In this document: piece after piece, positions 37,063 through 46,027 of the stretch | Position numbering within the stretch: position 1 is the stretch's first letter | Layout: each line of letters starts with the position of its first letter | Source of the DNA: Photobacterium piscicola | Lineage (GTDB): Bacteria > Pseudomonadota > Gammaproteobacteria > Enterobacterales > Vibrionaceae | NCBI RefSeq assembly: GCF_900166965.1 | Contig: NZ_FUZI01000003.1 | Span: forward strand, 310,001-374,000 | Length of the DNA: 64,000 bases | Direction: 5' to 3' | Notes under the pieces: generated by a model | Told to the model about the DNA's origin: nothing | The model's database searches: none | The model's input: the letters and a program-made list of their open reading frames with translations, nothing else | Position numbers and translations under genes: made by a program

Positions 37063-37842
37063 TTATCGTTGCTTCATGTATTGCTTTGGCGGTCGCCCTA
37101 AGGTTTTTTTAAAAAACAAAATAAATGCGCTCACTGATTCATAACCTAAATCTTCCGCTACCCGTTGTACCGACTCCCCCATCGAAAGCTTTTGTAATGC
37201 CACTACAATATGTAACTGCCCACGCCAGCGACCAAAAGTGAGGCCGATTTCTTGTTTAACCAAGCGTGCTAATGTTCGTTCACTCATTGCAAATTGTGCC
37301 GCCCACTCACCCACGGTTTTTCTGTCACCAGGATTTGTGAGTAAACGTTGCGCAATTTGGTATAACCGAGCTTCAGATGGAATAGGAAAATCAAACTGCT
37401 CGGTTGGCATTACTATCAATTCATCAACCAACACATCAACTAAACGTGCTACTGCGCCTTCTTTAGCATAATTTTGCTGCTCTTGTGCTAAACGAATAAT
37501 TAATTCACGCAATAATGGGGTAACAGACAGTGAGCACGCTTTATTTGGCATTCCAATAATATCTTGATCAACAAACAGCATACACACATCAGCATCCATC
37601 GAAATTTGATTGCTATGCGGTACTTGACTCGGAATCCAAACAGCGCAATGTGCTGGCACCATCCACACTGCATCGTCAATATAACATTTAGCAAACCCAG
37701 TTAACGGCATCACTAATTGCCCTTTATGATGATGGTGGAATGGCGCTTCCTCTTCTTTTTCAATACCTGCAACCCGTAATGCTAGTACCTTTTGTGGGTA
37801 TAGATCGGTATCAAACCCCATAAGATTGGTTTTAACATTCAT
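37063..37842 (-). CDS. AraC family transcriptional regulator with cupin N-terminus
   Basis: 259 residues. The N-terminal cupin (about 20-100, with EEAPFHHHHKGQLVMP and CAVWIPSQVPHS) probably binds a small ligand. The C-terminal pair of HTH motifs lies at about 165-255 (GEWAAQFAMSERTLARLVKQ and VAEDLGYESVSAFILFFKK), ending in the AraC signature RPPKQY. It is divergent from the CynX-type MFS transporter gene with a 96-base gap, so it very likely controls that gene and itself. Confidence 0.88.
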   Translation of the reverse strand: MNVKTNLMGFDTDLYPQKVLALRVAGIEKEEEAPFHHHHKGQLVMPLTGFAKCYIDDAVWMVPAHCAVWIPSQVPHSNQISMDADVCMLFVDQDIIGMPNKACSLSVTPLLRELIIRLAQEQQNYAKEGAVARLVDVLVDELIVMPTEQFDFPIPSEARLYQIAQRLLTNPGDRKTVGEWAAQFAMSERTLARLVKQEIGLTFGRWRGQLHIVVALQKLSMGESVQRVAEDLGYESVSAFILFFKKTLGRPPKQYMKQR

Positions 37843-37938
37843 AATATGACCGTTTTAGGCTATAAAATGTCAATACAACCAAATAAAGAAATAAATGTAA
37901 AGTCTATTATGACCTTCATATTTTTATAGGAGGCAGAT

Positions 37939-39198
37939 ATGTCACACTCCATTCGTAAAGTCGCGCACCCCGCGTTAATGATTATCAGTATTTTATTAAT
38001 TGCCAGTAACCTTCGCGCCCCGATTACCGGTTTAGGTCCTATTCTAGAGTTTATCTCGCATGATCTTCACTTATCCCCCACACAAGCAGGCATGTTAACA
38101 ACACTACCTTTGCTTGCCTTTGCGCTTTTTTCACCTATATCTTCTGGGCTAGCAAGAAAAATAGGCCTTGAATCTTCGTTGATGATCGCCCTGACAGTGA
38201 TTTCATTAGGGATTATCATTCGTTCATCAGGCTCAATAGCAACACTTTTTTTAGGGACTTGTATTATTGGGATAGGTATTGCTATTGGTAATGTTTTATT
38301 ACCCAGTTTGCTTAAAAGAGACTTTCCAACTCAAGTACCAACATTAACAGCCATCTATGTACTTGTTATGGGGATTGGCTCAACCATCAGTTCTAGTACT
38401 GCTATTCCGCTGTTGAACTTAGCAGAAAAACTCCACATTACAGCAATACCATCGTGGGCATTTTCATTAGCTAGCGTTATTATCTTTCCCGTAGTCTCTA
38501 TCTTGATGTGGTTGCCACAATTAAGTACTCATACTCGACCATCAGTCGATACGGCAGATATAGATAGCCATAGTTATTTATGGCGTTCAGCTGCTGCGTG
38601 GCAAGTGACAATATTTCTCGGCCTTAACTCATTTATTATGTATATATTTATCAGTTGGTTACCAAGCATATTAGTTGATAATGGCTATACAGAGAATCAA
38701 GCGGGTTATATTCACGGTATTCTTCAATTATCAACAGCAATGCCGGCACTGATCCTTATTCCATTAATGGCAAAAATAAAAGATAAACGCACAATGAGTG
38801 TCATAATCGCAATATTGTCATTCTCTAGTATTCTAGGACTGTTATTGATGCCTGAACACGCTATTGTGTGGGTGATTTGTATTGGTTTTAGTTGTGGTGG
38901 AGGCTTTATTCTTGGTCTGTCTTTTGTTGGTATTCGTACTCACGATGCACATCAAGCCGCAGCATTATCAGGCATGGCACAATGTATGGGTTATCTATTA
39001 GCGGCCAGTGGTCCTCTCATTTTTGGTTCGTTACACGAAATGACAGCCAGTTGGTCATTGCCCTTATTAATGACCACAAGTGTTTGTGTGGTATGGGCTT
39101 TATTGGCATTGTATGCAGGTCGACCCCAAATTATTATACGCACACAAACAGGCAACGATATTATTATCGATAATACCCACCCCCGACATCAGTCTTAA
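37939..39198 (+). CDS. MFS transporter, CynX/NimT family
   Basis: A 12-helix major facilitator protein of 419 residues. The opening NLRAPITGLGPIL and the LPLLAFALFSPISSGLARKIG loop are the signature of the cyanate/2-nitroimidazole (CynX/NimT/YeaN) subfamily. AGGAGG lies 7 bases before the ATG. Divergent AraC-type regulator upstream is the arrangement seen for nimR-nimT in E. coli, where the transporter exports 2-nitroimidazole. The substrate here is inferred only by family. Confidence 0.85.
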   Translation: MSHSIRKVAHPALMIISILLIASNLRAPITGLGPILEFISHDLHLSPTQAGMLTTLPLLAFALFSPISSGLARKIGLESSLMIALTVISLGIIIRSSGSIATLFLGTCIIGIGIAIGNVLLPSLLKRDFPTQVPTLTAIYVLVMGIGSTISSSTAIPLLNLAEKLHITAIPSWAFSLASVIIFPVVSILMWLPQLSTHTRPSVDTADIDSHSYLWRSAAAWQVTIFLGLNSFIMYIFISWLPSILVDNGYTENQAGYIHGILQLSTAMPALILIPLMAKIKDKRTMSVIIAILSFSSILGLLLMPEHAIVWVICIGFSCGGGFILGLSFVGIRTHDAHQAAALSGMAQCMGYLLAASGPLIFGSLHEMTASWSLPLLMTTSVCVVWALLALYAGRPQIIIRTQTGNDIIIDNTHPRHQS

Positions 39199-39234
39199 TC
39201 GAGCCTACATTATTTAATGACTCCTTATAACAAG

Positions 39235-39258
39235 AAAGGTCACTCAAAAGTGACCTTT
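39235..39258. terminator. bidirectional terminator
   Basis: AAAGGTCACT and AGTGACCTTT form a 10-bp stem with a CAAA loop between the convergent MFS and GST genes. Confidence 0.75.
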
Positions 39259-39276
39259 AATAAACCATAATAACGG

Positions 39277-39891
39277 TTAACCCAATTGCTGCTCAATCTG
39301 ATCCGCTTTAATAAACTTATCATGCGTTGCTAATTGAGCTTGATAGCGTTGAATATTAGGATAATTCACAATCATTCCGTTATTTTGCAGTATTTCAGCA
39401 ATAAACGACATCATGATATCTGCTCCGGTGAGTCGTTCTTCAACTAAATACGTTTTGCCTTCAAGGCTCTGCTCAAAATAACTGATAACTTTTTCAGCTT
39501 CTACGTCTGCATAGACTTCTAAGAAATTAGTTTTCGCGCCATCTTTAGCAACAAACATCTTTAATAATAACGGTAAAATAGCTGAACTTTCAGCAAAATG
39601 AAGCCATTGTAAATATTCAATATAAGCTGGTGTTCCCACTTTAGGTGCTAAATTAGGATTATAAGTCTGAATTAAATATTCAGTAATAGCGCCAGATTCA
39701 GCAATCACCGCCCCATTGTCTTCAATAACTGGCGATTTTCCTAACGGGTGAATATTTTTCAATTCTGGTGGCGCTAAAAACGTGACAGCGTCACGTAAAT
39801 AAAGCTTAACTTCATATGCTAAGTCAAGTTCTTCTAATAACCAAATAATGCGCTTTGAACGTGATTTATTTAAGTGATGAAGTGTGATCAT
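39277..39891 (-). CDS. glutathione S-transferase family protein
   Basis: 204 residues with an N-terminal thioredoxin fold and C-terminal helical domain. The glutathione site is visible in PLGKSPVIED and AESGAITEYL, with the catalytic Ser/Thr region at NKSRSKRIIWLLEEL. It would conjugate or reduce electrophiles in the cytoplasm. AAGGTGA before the ATG; 15 bases separate it from curA, so both are cotranscribed. The TetR-type regulator and operators upstream suggest induction by a reactive electrophile. Confidence 0.88.
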   Translation of the reverse strand: MITLHHLNKSRSKRIIWLLEELDLAYEVKLYLRDAVTFLAPPELKNIHPLGKSPVIEDNGAVIAESGAITEYLIQTYNPNLAPKVGTPAYIEYLQWLHFAESSAILPLLLKMFVAKDGAKTNFLEVYADVEAEKVISYFEQSLEGKTYLVEERLTGADIMMSFIAEILQNNGMIVNYPNIQRYQAQLATHDKFIKADQIEQQLG

Positions 39892-39906
39892 ATTCTATTC
39901 ACCTTA

Positions 39907-40935
39907 TTATTGAGCTTGATTGGTTTGAATAACCAATTTGCCAAAATTCTTACCGTCTAATAAACCAATAAACGCTTGAGGAGCATTTTCTAGCCCTTGC
40001 ACTAAATCTTCACGATAATGGATTTTGCCTTCCGCTAACCATTGGCTCATATCTGTGGCAAATTCATCATAACGATCTGCATAATCATCAAAGATAATAA
40101 AACCTTGCATCTTGATACGCTTAATCAATAGCGTGCCCATTAGCATCGACATGCGATCAGGCCCTTGCGGCAATTCAGTGGCATTATATTGAGAAATCAA
40201 ACCACATAATGGAATACGAGCGCCCGTATTAAGTAGCGGTAATACTGCATCAAAGACTTTACCACCGACATTTTCATAATAAATATCAATGCCTTTATCA
40301 CAAGCAGCTGCTAATTGTACTGCGAAATCATCAGCTTTGTGATCAATACAATCATCAAAACCTAGCACGTCTTTGGCATAGCGACATTTTTCTTCGCCAC
40401 CTGCGACACCCACAACGCGACAACCTTTAATTTTACCAATCTGGCCCACCATTGAACCCACGGCACCTGTTGCAGCCGCCACAACAATCGTATCGCCAGG
40501 CTTAGGTTGACCAATATCAAGCAAACCCATATAAGCGGTAAAACCCGGCATTCCCATCACACCCAACGCATAGGATGGATGTGTTGGCTGCATGCCTAAT
40601 TTAATTAATCCGTCACCATTTGAAACAGCATAATCTTGCCAACCTGAATAAGATAACACCCACTCACCTTGTGCAAAATCAGCATGATTAGACTGCTCAA
40701 TTTGACATACCGTACCACCAACCATAACCTCACCTACCGCAACAGGATCAGCATAGGATTTAGCATCACTCATACGACCACGCATATAAGGGTCTAATGA
40801 TAAATACACACTACGCAATAAAATCTCCCCTGCCGCTATCGTAGGAATAACGGTTTGTTCTAGACGAAAATTATCAGCTGTTGGAGCACCAACAGGGCGA
40901 GATGCTAATACGATTTTGCGGTTTAGGTTTGTCAT
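39907..40935 (-). CDS. curA: NADPH-dependent enone/curcumin reductase family protein
   Basis: A medium-chain reductase of the leukotriene B4 12-hydroxydehydrogenase type, 342 residues. Features: LSLDPYMRGRM, the dinucleotide-binding AAATGAVGSMVGQIGKIKG (about 150-168), and ENVGGKVFDAVLPLL. It reduces double bonds of alpha,beta-unsaturated ketones or aldehydes, as E. coli CurA. AAGGAT precedes the ATG. A palindromic operator lies 30 bases upstream, and the GST gene follows, forming an electrophile-detoxification operon. Confidence 0.88.
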   Translation of the reverse strand: MTNLNRKIVLASRPVGAPTADNFRLEQTVIPTIAAGEILLRSVYLSLDPYMRGRMSDAKSYADPVAVGEVMVGGTVCQIEQSNHADFAQGEWVLSYSGWQDYAVSNGDGLIKLGMQPTHPSYALGVMGMPGFTAYMGLLDIGQPKPGDTIVVAAATGAVGSMVGQIGKIKGCRVVGVAGGEEKCRYAKDVLGFDDCIDHKADDFAVQLAAACDKGIDIYYENVGGKVFDAVLPLLNTGARIPLCGLISQYNATELPQGPDRMSMLMGTLLIKRIKMQGFIIFDDYADRYDEFATDMSQWLAEGKIHYREDLVQGLENAPQAFIGLLDGKNFGKLVIQTNQAQ

Positions 40936-40964
40936 TGAGCTATCCTTTTCTTTTTATTAAATAT

Positions 40965-40980
40965 TAGACCAGTCGTCTAG
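40965..40980. promoter_or_regulatory. TetR-type operator upstream of curA
   Basis: TAGACCAGTCGTCTAG has the palindrome TAGAC-CAGTC-GTCTA. The same core occurs upstream of the TetR gene at 41648-41666. Its place directly before curA suggests repression of the curA-GST operon. Confidence 0.8.
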
Positions 40981-40996
40981 TTTTAGGTTTTAAAAA

Positions 40997-41019
40997 ATCC
41001 CATCATAAAATAATGGGAT
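40997..41019 (-). terminator. terminator of the tetR-type gene
   Basis: A 7-bp stem ATCCCAT / ATGGGAT with a 9-base loop and a T run on the minus strand. It separates the regulator transcript from curA, which then needs its own promoter. Confidence 0.55.
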
Positions 41020-41038
41020 AATTAATAAGCAACCGCCA

Positions 41039-41629
41039 TTAAACGACTAGCTGTAGCTGCGTTTTAGTCGTGATTAACGCTTGCTGTAATACTGTGACAT
41101 CTTGGCTAAGTTTATAAAACAAACTCGCACCCAGCCATAATTGATATAAGGTTTGAGCCGTTAATTGACTGTCGGCTACCGTAATTGAGCCGTCTTTAAT
41201 ACCATCATCAATGCATAATGCAATCAAGTTTACAATGCTATAAGCTCCTTTTTTCAAGGCCTCACGCATTGGTTCAGACAAATCAGAAACTTCAGCACTG
41301 AGCTTAACCACCACACATTTATTGACGTTACAGGTGCCATTATCAATAATTAACCAACGTGAAAAATAATCAGTTACGCGATCAAAACCGGTTCCAGTGC
41401 CTTGCTCTAAAATTGCGCTAACGTGTTCTAAATACTGCTCAAAATAGTGTTGAATTAACGCCTCACCAAATTGCTCTTTTGACTTAAAATAATGATAAAA
41501 AGAACCTTTTGGTACCGCTGCTGTTTTTAAAATTTCAGACAGGCCAACATTCGTGAATCCCTTGGTGACCACAAGTTGGTAACCAATATCTAAAATATGC
41601 TGACGTGTATCGTTTGTTTTTGTTTTCAT
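41039..41629 (-). CDS. TetR/AcrR family repressor of the curA-GST operon
   Basis: 196 residues. The N-terminal HTH (about 10-55) reads GLSEILKTAAVPKGSFYHYF, typical of the TetR family and near NemR/AcuR. The C-terminal region has two neighbouring-type cysteines in GTCNVNKCVVV, a place where NemR-like proteins sense electrophiles by cysteine modification. Identical operators before this gene and before curA indicate autoregulation and control of curA-GST. The target inducers are inferred, not shown. Confidence 0.87.
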   Translation of the reverse strand: MKTKTNDTRQHILDIGYQLVVTKGFTNVGLSEILKTAAVPKGSFYHYFKSKEQFGEALIQHYFEQYLEHVSAILEQGTGTGFDRVTDYFSRWLIIDNGTCNVNKCVVVKLSAEVSDLSEPMREALKKGAYSIVNLIALCIDDGIKDGSITVADSQLTAQTLYQLWLGASLFYKLSQDVTVLQQALITTKTQLQLVV

Positions 41630-41647
41630 GTGATAACTATAAACGCG

Positions 41648-41666
41648 ACTAGACCAGTCGTCTAGT
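41648..41666. promoter_or_regulatory. TetR-type operator upstream of its own gene
   Basis: ACTAGACCAGTCGTCTAGT is a palindrome of two 7-base arms around CAGTC, with the same 15-base core as the site at 40965. It lies 19 bases before the TetR start codon. Confidence 0.82.
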
Positions 41667-41830
41667 CCTATGGCCTAATTATTTTAAATAGTACAGTTGC
41701 CGCTGGTAATGAATAACTTGTTTCTATCTTATTTATATCGACGGATATTAATAGACATACAGCGCTGAACACGTATGATCATCAACAATTAGCAAAACAC
41801 CTGTATTACACTGTCAATTGGAATATCGTT

Positions 41831-42403
41831 TTGATTAGAGAAAATGTCTTTACCCCTTTTGCAACTTGGAGCAAACCTTTAGTTTCTGAAGTTGCAGAAG
41901 CAATTAACCTATTAAAAGATAATGGGTATGATGCCAAGCAACTTACTTTAGCAACAGGTCTACAAGAAAAAAACATCTGTAATTGGACTGCTAAATATAA
42001 AAAAGAGCCACTAGATGTTTCTTCAATTCCTTACCCTTGCTGGTGTTTTATTGCCGCACTGATTGGCCGACCTAACATCGCAACCAATGGTAAAGTGATT
42101 GAAGTTGACGAAATCAAACGTGTATTACGCTTATTTAAGCCTTCTGCATTTGGCAGTCAAAATACGTTTGTTTGCCCGACTAGCGATCAGTTCGCAAAAT
42201 TGATCGACAGCGGTTTATTTGCAGAAATGACCACTGAAAATATCGCGGCATTATTTAACTGGAAACCAGAGAACGTCACTGAAAGTTTAGGTGCAGGTAA
42301 ATTACCTTACTTAAACTGGTGCCTAATCATGATGATGTTTGGCATTAACATTCAAAAAATGGCATTAAAAGACTTGGACAATGAGATTACTATTAACCAG
42401 TAA
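41831..42403 (+). CDS. hypothetical protein with duplicated HTH-like domain
   Basis: 190 residues, family not recognised. Two halves of the protein resemble each other: a helix pair ending LTLATGLQEKNICNW, then PYPCWCFIAALIG (first copy, about 20-80), and ENIAALFNWKPENVTES, then PYLNWCLIMMMFG (second copy, about 115-180). Each looks like a Cro/XRE-type HTH, so the protein may bind DNA as an internal dimer. The start codon is TTG, with TTGGAA 8 bases before; no in-frame ATG retains the first copy. Monocistronic with terminator. Confidence 0.65.
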   Translation: MIRENVFTPFATWSKPLVSEVAEAINLLKDNGYDAKQLTLATGLQEKNICNWTAKYKKEPLDVSSIPYPCWCFIAALIGRPNIATNGKVIEVDEIKRVLRLFKPSAFGSQNTFVCPTSDQFAKLIDSGLFAEMTTENIAALFNWKPENVTESLGAGKLPYLNWCLIMMMFGINIQKMALKDLDNEITINQ

Positions 42404-42429
42404 TTCTTCTCGTTAGTCGCTTAAACATA

Positions 42430-42466
42430 CGCCTTGTGATTGGTCTTTACCCACAAGGCGTTGTTT
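42430..42466 (+). terminator. terminator of the duplicated-HTH gene
   Basis: CGCCTTGTG and CACAAGGCG form a 9-bp stem with a 13-base loop, followed by TTGTTT. Confidence 0.7.
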
Positions 42467-42557
42467 ATTTATTAATATCTGAACCAGTAATAACTTGATT
42501 CATCGTAATACCTGATTAAAATAGTCGATTATTCTCGCAGTCAGGATCTCACAGCAT

Positions 42558-43793
42558 ATGCCAACGACAACTCACCATTTGGCGTTAAAACCTACCACCT
42601 TATTTACGCTCTATTGCATTATCTTCCTTGGCTCTGCGGGCTTTTTTATTACGATCCCAGCGTATGTGAGTTTATTTTTAACTGATCACTCACTTGCTAT
42701 CGCACAAAATATGCCAATCGAACAACGTCGTACTTTATTTGGTACGGTAATGTCAGCCGCTCCTTTTATCTCCATGTTTTTCACCCCATTCATTGCCCGT
42801 TTTGCTGACCGCTTTAGCCGTAAAGTAACCATGGTCTTATGTTTGATCATTGCTGCGGTTGGTTTTGCGATACCTATCTATGCCATTGTCATCGGATCTA
42901 TTGCATTATTATTTGCAGGTAACATGATCAATAGCCTTGGCTCTGCTAGCCAGCCGATTGCACAAGCGATTCTTGCTGATAATAGCAGTGGCAAAACCAA
43001 AGCGACATTAATGAGTATGGTGGCGATCGTAATGACAGCGGCGATGTCATTTGGCCCAGCATTAGGCAGTAAATTGTCAGCAACCTATGGCACTCAAGCA
43101 CCATTTTACGCTTGTCTTATTATTGCTATCTTTTGTTTAATACTACTAAATCTTGTTCGGTTACCGCCGCAAATCGCCTTACACAATGAAAATCCACTCT
43201 CTTTTGTTGCCCCATTAAAACGTAGCCAACCGGGCTTATTGGCTTGTTTAGCGATCGTTTTTATTTGCCAGTTTAGTTGGAGTTTATACTTTCAAAATAT
43301 CGCGTTTATTTTCCCTCAAAAATGGGGCATTAGTGTAGAAAGCAGCTTCTACCAATATTTTATGATGGCTATCGGTGTAGTCATGATCTGTTCGCTATTA
43401 CTGCTTCCTCGACTCATTCTAGCGCGTATTAACGTACTCTCAGCATTGCGGATCACGACCCTATTTGCTGCGATTGGTATGATTTTATTAGCAATAACGC
43501 CTACACCTAATACACATATTGCTGCGATGATATTTACCGCCGTTATGGTGGCGATTGCATTTCCATTTTACATTACGGCGTTATCAGACAGAGCCAGTGA
43601 AGCAGATCAAGGCTGGGTTATGGCAATGTCGAGTGCAATGGTAGGCCTTGCGTGGACATTAAGCGGCTATTTAACCAGTGTATTTGTCAATATTGATTTA
43701 ATTCTACCGACAGCGATTGCCGCCATCGGTTATGTGATTGCGATGATTATCGTCCCTAAAAAGGCAGCAACGCTCATTACGGCGGCTAATTAA
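42558..43793 (+). CDS. MFS transporter
   Basis: A 12-helix major facilitator protein of 411 residues. The loop between helices 2 and 3 carries ARFADRFSRKVTM, the usual MFS motif. It resembles drug or sugar efflux carriers (TetA-like), but a substrate cannot be given. It is followed 22 bases later by the start of a small M23-like protein, which suggests an operon of transporter plus hydrolase-like protein. Confidence 0.8.
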   Translation: MPTTTHHLALKPTTLFTLYCIIFLGSAGFFITIPAYVSLFLTDHSLAIAQNMPIEQRRTLFGTVMSAAPFISMFFTPFIARFADRFSRKVTMVLCLIIAAVGFAIPIYAIVIGSIALLFAGNMINSLGSASQPIAQAILADNSSGKTKATLMSMVAIVMTAAMSFGPALGSKLSATYGTQAPFYACLIIAIFCLILLNLVRLPPQIALHNENPLSFVAPLKRSQPGLLACLAIVFICQFSWSLYFQNIAFIFPQKWGISVESSFYQYFMMAIGVVMICSLLLLPRLILARINVLSALRITTLFAAIGMILLAITPTPNTHIAAMIFTAVMVAIAFPFYITALSDRASEADQGWVMAMSSAMVGLAWTLSGYLTSVFVNIDLILPTAIAAIGYVIAMIIVPKKAATLITAAN

Positions 43794-43815
43794 GATGATG
43801 AATAGGACAACATAC

Positions 43816-44490
43816 ATGACACCATTAACCAGTGCACTTCAAGCTCATCAGTTTCATGCGGTGATCCCAGAGCCACTTCAATTTGGGCGTGGACTCATTG
43901 TTGATCTTTCCCCTGCCAGTGCGCTTTGGCAAAGTGTTAGCACCAATCACAGTTTTGCTGATGAAATAGCCCGTCAGTCAACAGCAATGAACGCACAAAT
44001 AGTGATTGGTCGTTATGCAGAACAACGGCTAATTTATCAAGATAAAGAAAATTTTAGTGACAGTAAAAATCGTACCGTTCATATGGGAATCGATTTGGGT
44101 GTCCCCTCTTTAACACCTGTCTTTGCACCGCTTGATGGCAAAATCCATAGTATTGCTAATCATCAAAATGAAGGTGATTACGGTCCCACTATTATTTTAC
44201 GCCACCAGCTTGAGGGAATAACCTTTTTTACTTTATATGGTCATCTTCACCAAGCCGCACATACACAATTGCAGGTTGGCGATCTTATAAATGCAGGTCA
44301 ACAATTTACGGCAATCGGCACCACAGCAGAAAATGGCGGCTGGGCTCCGCATCTTCATTTACAGATCATTGAGAATATGGAATCTAACACTGATGATTAT
44401 ATTGGCGTTGTTAATCCCATTGAATTAGATTTTTACCGCAATAACTGCCCTAACCCTAATTTGATTCTTAAACGATCCGATCTTGATTAA
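43816..44490 (+). CDS. stand-alone M23-like metallopeptidase-fold protein without signal peptide
   Basis: A 224-residue cytoplasmic protein with the LytM/M23 fold. The zinc ligands are visible: H89 and D93 in VHMGIDLGVP, and H179LH181 in GGWAPHLHLQI; H143 (TLYGHLH) is the usual third active-site histidine. There is no signal peptide, so peptidoglycan is not an obvious substrate. Similar M23-like modules are known fused to aminoglycoside phosphotransferase/class III aminotransferase proteins, where the role is metabolic. AGGA lies 8 bases before this ATG; two ATGs upstream at 43795 and 43798 are less likely. Confidence 0.75.
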   Translation: MTPLTSALQAHQFHAVIPEPLQFGRGLIVDLSPASALWQSVSTNHSFADEIARQSTAMNAQIVIGRYAEQRLIYQDKENFSDSKNRTVHMGIDLGVPSLTPVFAPLDGKIHSIANHQNEGDYGPTIILRHQLEGITFFTLYGHLHQAAHTQLQVGDLINAGQQFTAIGTTAENGGWAPHLHLQIIENMESNTDDYIGVVNPIELDFYRNNCPNPNLILKRSDLD

Positions 44491-44507
44491 AAATTAACGG
44501 CTAAAGC

Positions 44508-44546
44508 TTAAATCGCATATTGATAAATACATGATATGCGATTTAA
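44508..44546. terminator. bidirectional hairpin
   Basis: TTAAATCGCATAT and its complement form a 13-bp stem with a 13-base loop between convergent genes. Confidence 0.65.
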
Positions 44547-44581
44547 ATTTTATGCTTAATATACCGACAATAATCTCGGCA

Positions 44582-45748
44582 TTATTTTCTAACGCTATCA
44601 AGCCAGCTATACACCGTTTCTAAGGTTTCATACGATGGTAAACGATTATTGCGCGCTTGAATTTGATCAACCGTATAAATATCACTCGCCCGTCCATTAG
44701 CTAAATAGTGTCGCTTTAACCCTATGGTGACGCGTTCTGGCATATGCATTTTATACACTAAATACTCACCCTTAATAATCCGATGATGGTAAATAGCGAC
44801 ATAGTGATTTTGTTCTATACCTTCAAGCTCAAGCTGCTGATAATTTCGAATCGGTACAATATTACTATTGCCATCATAAGGAATCTCATACTCCTTGTCG
44901 CAACTTGGATCTGGTATAACTTTTGCTGTTTTTTGAGCAATTAACCATCGATCATGTAATTTTTTCAATTCATCATACGATGTTACAGCATGAATACGTC
45001 GCACTGAATCAACATCAAGCACACGATAACCTAACTGAAACACATCCGATAATATCTGATTAATTCGCAGTCGTTCTCGCGGTGACGCTTTAATTAAATA
45101 AAAGCCTAATTTTGTGCCCGTTAATGTTGGCCATTGTAAATACACTTGCAACGTTAAAGTCGTGATTGCTGAATAATGCCGAAACAGTTTAAATGTCATC
45201 ATTTCAGGATCGAGCAAACGATGAATCACAATCACCACAGAACGGGTGGAAAAATCACTTTGAATACGATCAATAAAACGCAACGCTGAACGGCACGATG
45301 CTAAGCCTAAATGAGCTAATATCTTACGTTGGCCTAGTTCACATAAAGCTAATACTTGTTCATGATCTAATGGATAACGTTCACACATCAGATAAAGTAA
45401 TATTGGACGTTGGGCTAATAAATGGCGAGCTTTATCACTCATTGCCGCCATCTTGAGCATGTACACCCCCAAATCAGCATAAGCGCGGGCTTTATCAACC
45501 AATCCTGCGGGAATACTTTCAATCCACGCTTTACCACCAGCCAGTGATTCAATATGTTCGATATAAAACGAACAACTGCCTTCTAATAACTCACGGTGTC
45601 CATCACGATAAGCACGATACATAATCAAACCATCTCGCCAATCATAGAACTCCAATACAAATGGAAAGAAAGTTAATGTCTCATCAAACGATAAGATCAA
45701 AGGTGTAGAAATATGAGTAGACTGATGTTCAGTACAACAAACAGGCAT
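44582..45748 (-). CDS. PcfJ-like domain protein
   Basis: 388 residues, no signal peptide. The C-terminal third matches the PcfJ domain pattern: IVPIRNYQQLELEGIEQNHY, then VYKM..PERVTIGLKR and VDQIQARNNRLPS. In typical PcfJ domains the central motif is H-C-V; here it reads H-Y-V, so the cysteine is missing. The N-terminal part is helical and not recognised. PcfJ was named from conjugative plasmids but chromosomal copies are common in Vibrionaceae; the function is unknown. AGGGA before the ATG. Confidence 0.65.
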   Translation of the reverse strand: MPVCCTEHQSTHISTPLILSFDETLTFFPFVLEFYDWRDGLIMYRAYRDGHRELLEGSCSFYIEHIESLAGGKAWIESIPAGLVDKARAYADLGVYMLKMAAMSDKARHLLAQRPILLYLMCERYPLDHEQVLALCELGQRKILAHLGLASCRSALRFIDRIQSDFSTRSVVIVIHRLLDPEMMTFKLFRHYSAITTLTLQVYLQWPTLTGTKLGFYLIKASPRERLRINQILSDVFQLGYRVLDVDSVRRIHAVTSYDELKKLHDRWLIAQKTAKVIPDPSCDKEYEIPYDGNSNIVPIRNYQQLELEGIEQNHYVAIYHHRIIKGEYLVYKMHMPERVTIGLKRHYLANGRASDIYTVDQIQARNNRLPSYETLETVYSWLDSVRK

Positions 45749-46027
45749 AGATGTCCCTATTAATCTGTTATCCCTCTCACAGTGACAATAATTATTATCT
45801 TAATACTATCTGTATTACTGCGGTAATTAATAAGTCTATCATGACTTATTAATATCAATATTCAACTTAAAAAATATCAAGATGAGAGCTTTGCGTAGAA
45901 TAGATATTCTACAATATTACAGGTTATTTAAATGTTTATTTGGCGTTAAATCTTCGCAAAAAACGAGTCAATAATAACAAATATTCATCTTACCGCGATG
46001 ACAATTAAAATATATCATCTCTAAAAA

